13,361 nucleotides of DNA, taken from NCBI GenBank assembly GCA_002343825.1, contig DDSL01000085.1, positions 7,008-20,368 of the forward strand, given 5' to 3'. The position numbers and the translations under genes were made by a program. Source of the stretch: Chthonomonas sp. UBA2391 (lineage in GTDB: Bacteria > Armatimonadota > Fimbriimonadia > Fimbriimonadales > Fimbriimonadaceae). This document shows positions 12,683 through 13,361 of this stretch, in pieces (within the stretch, counting starts at the first letter, position 1; each line of letters starts with the position of its first letter). The notes below the pieces were generated by a model. That model was not told the origin of the DNA. It saw only the letters and a list, made by a program, of their open reading frames with translations, and did no database searches.

Positions 12683-13361
12683 AATCACGACCCCCGCTCC
12701 GGCCAAGCCAACCAGGACCCGAAAGAAGCCTGCCGAAGCCGAGATCCAACCCGAGCCGACTCCGATCGAGACTAAGAAATCCTCGACCCGGACTCGCAAA
12801 AAGGCCACGGAACCTGAAATTCAGCCCGAGGTAGCCCCAGCCGCAGAGGCCAAGGCCGCGCCTCGATCGAGAAGGAAGCCCGCCCCCCAAGCCGAGGTCG
12901 CCGAAGTTAAGCCCGCGGCCAGGCCCGCGCGTAGGGCAAGTACCAAGAATCCGAGTGCACCTGCATGGTCCGACCCCGAAGGAAGGATTGTGGTGGAATT
13001 CCGTCCGCGAAGTGGCGCAGTTCAGGCCGCTGAGCCAACTCCCGAACCCGCAGATGAACCCTCGACCCAGCCCGCGCAGGTCGTCGGTGATGGGGACCTG
13101 GTCATCCTGGAATGGAGAAGCAACAAGACCGAGGAGAAGGCTCAAACCTCCAAGCTGGTCCCGCGAAAGGGCAAAGGTCAGCGCGGTGAAAAGCCGATCT
13201 CGGCCGCGGACGCCTTGGCCAAGCCCGAACCGGCCAAAAAGCCCGAGCCTCGTCCTGAACCTCGCCCCGAATTCAAGCGACCGGAACCCCCGGCGCCACC
13301 ACCGGCACCGGTCCGCGAACCGATCTCCATCCCCGCAGATGCCCCACAGGTGGTCCTCAGA
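12651..13361 (+). CDS. Unidentified protein with long disordered basic/proline-rich N-terminus, cut by window edge
   Basis: From ATG 12651 the frame stays open for 237 codons to the window end. The sequence begins MRKKKTDSPAE and is rich in Lys, Arg, Pro, Glu and Ala, with no signal peptide or membrane helix, so it should be a disordered cytoplasmic region. A unit TRTRKK.A..EIQPE occurs twice (about residues 21-35 and 47-61), with a weaker third copy PRSRRKPAP. PEPRPEPRPE lies near 200. Three short beta-like strings stand out from the linker: IVVEFRPRS, LVILEWRSN and QVVLR. Such charged leaders often precede RNA- or DNA-binding enzymes, but the folded part is outside the window and no function can be assigned. 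The start overlaps the HAD gene by 32 bases, suggesting coupling; no clear Shine-Dalgarno is seen. Confidence 0.7.
   Translation, partial: MRKKKTDSPAEITTPAPAKPTRTRKKPAEAEIQPEPTPIETKKSSTRTRKKATEPEIQPEVAPAAEAKAAPRSRRKPAPQAEVAEVKPAARPARRASTKNPSAPAWSDPEGRIVVEFRPRSGAVQAAEPTPEPADEPSTQPAQVVGDGDLVILEWRSNKTEEKAQTSKLVPRKGKGQRGEKPISAADALAKPEPAKKPEPRPEPRPEFKRPEPPAPPPAPVREPISIPADAPQVVLR

Noticed and set aside
12597..13145. Minus-strand Gly/Arg/Leu-rich frame opposite the last gene
   Set aside because: Its composition is simply the complement of Lys/Pro/Glu-rich codons, and the plus frame continues the operon-like layout.
1..13361. CRISPR array, transposon, phage or tRNA genes
   Set aside because: No regularly spaced direct repeats, transposase or integrase motifs, terminal inverted repeats or cloverleaf sequences were seen on reading either strand. 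A dedicated tRNA scan was not possible here.

Overview
The window looks like chromosomal, mostly housekeeping DNA from a moderately GC-rich bacterium. A Pup-ligase family gene, three PEP-CTERM surface proteins, adjacent accD-accA genes and apparently leaderless promoters together suggest Armatimonadota (Fimbriimonadia-like). That assignment is an inference from gene content; no rRNA or other phylogenetic marker was compared. No tRNA, rRNA, CRISPR array, transposase or phage gene was seen, and no gene-free stretch exceeds 200 bases.

Layout. At 1-576 (minus) is the N-terminal part of a Tat-exported PhoX/DUF839 phosphatase, cut by the window edge. Divergent from it are an acyl-CoA dehydrogenase (706-1899) and an RluE-type 23S rRNA pseudouridine synthase (1892-2473) that overlap slightly. 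Next come three tandem paralogous PEP-CTERM secreted proteins (2609-3205, 3383-3982, 4179-4787). Each has its own promoter region and a leader that can fold, and hairpins follow the second and third. ispH (4908-5870) converges on a Pup-ligase family gene (5840-7303, minus), with overlapping 3' ends. That gene diverges from accD (7345-8166), which overlaps accA (8153-9145). accA in turn overlaps a convergent PAP2 phosphatase (9075-9644, minus). A secreted single-domain fasciclin protein (9784-10350) follows, ending in a strong hairpin. lysS (10430-11962), a HAD phosphatase (11993-12682) and the disordered, Lys/Pro/Glu-rich start of an unidentified protein (12651 to the window end) complete it.

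How the parts relate. accD and accA encode the two carboxyltransferase halves of acetyl-CoA carboxylase. The phosphatases, IspH, RluE and LysRS are unlinked functions that simply share the neighbourhood. The PEP-CTERM trio is the most accessory-looking part: secreted proteins of one family, probably anchored or processed by an exosortase encoded elsewhere.

Most notable observations. (1) Six transcription-unit first genes have a TANNNT-like -10 element 6-9 bases before the start codon and no Shine-Dalgarno, pointing to leaderless mRNAs. accA, inside an operon, and the PEP-CTERM genes instead have clear Shine-Dalgarno sequences. (2) The Pup-ligase gene and accD have back-to-back promoters whose predicted -35 and -10 positions coincide, so polymerase could use only one at a time. 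(3) The first two PEP-CTERM genes share TTTGCCGTG exactly 20 bases before a TATAYMAT element. (4) The Pup-ligase homologue lacks the family's usual TRDEPHA segment and carries an insertion.
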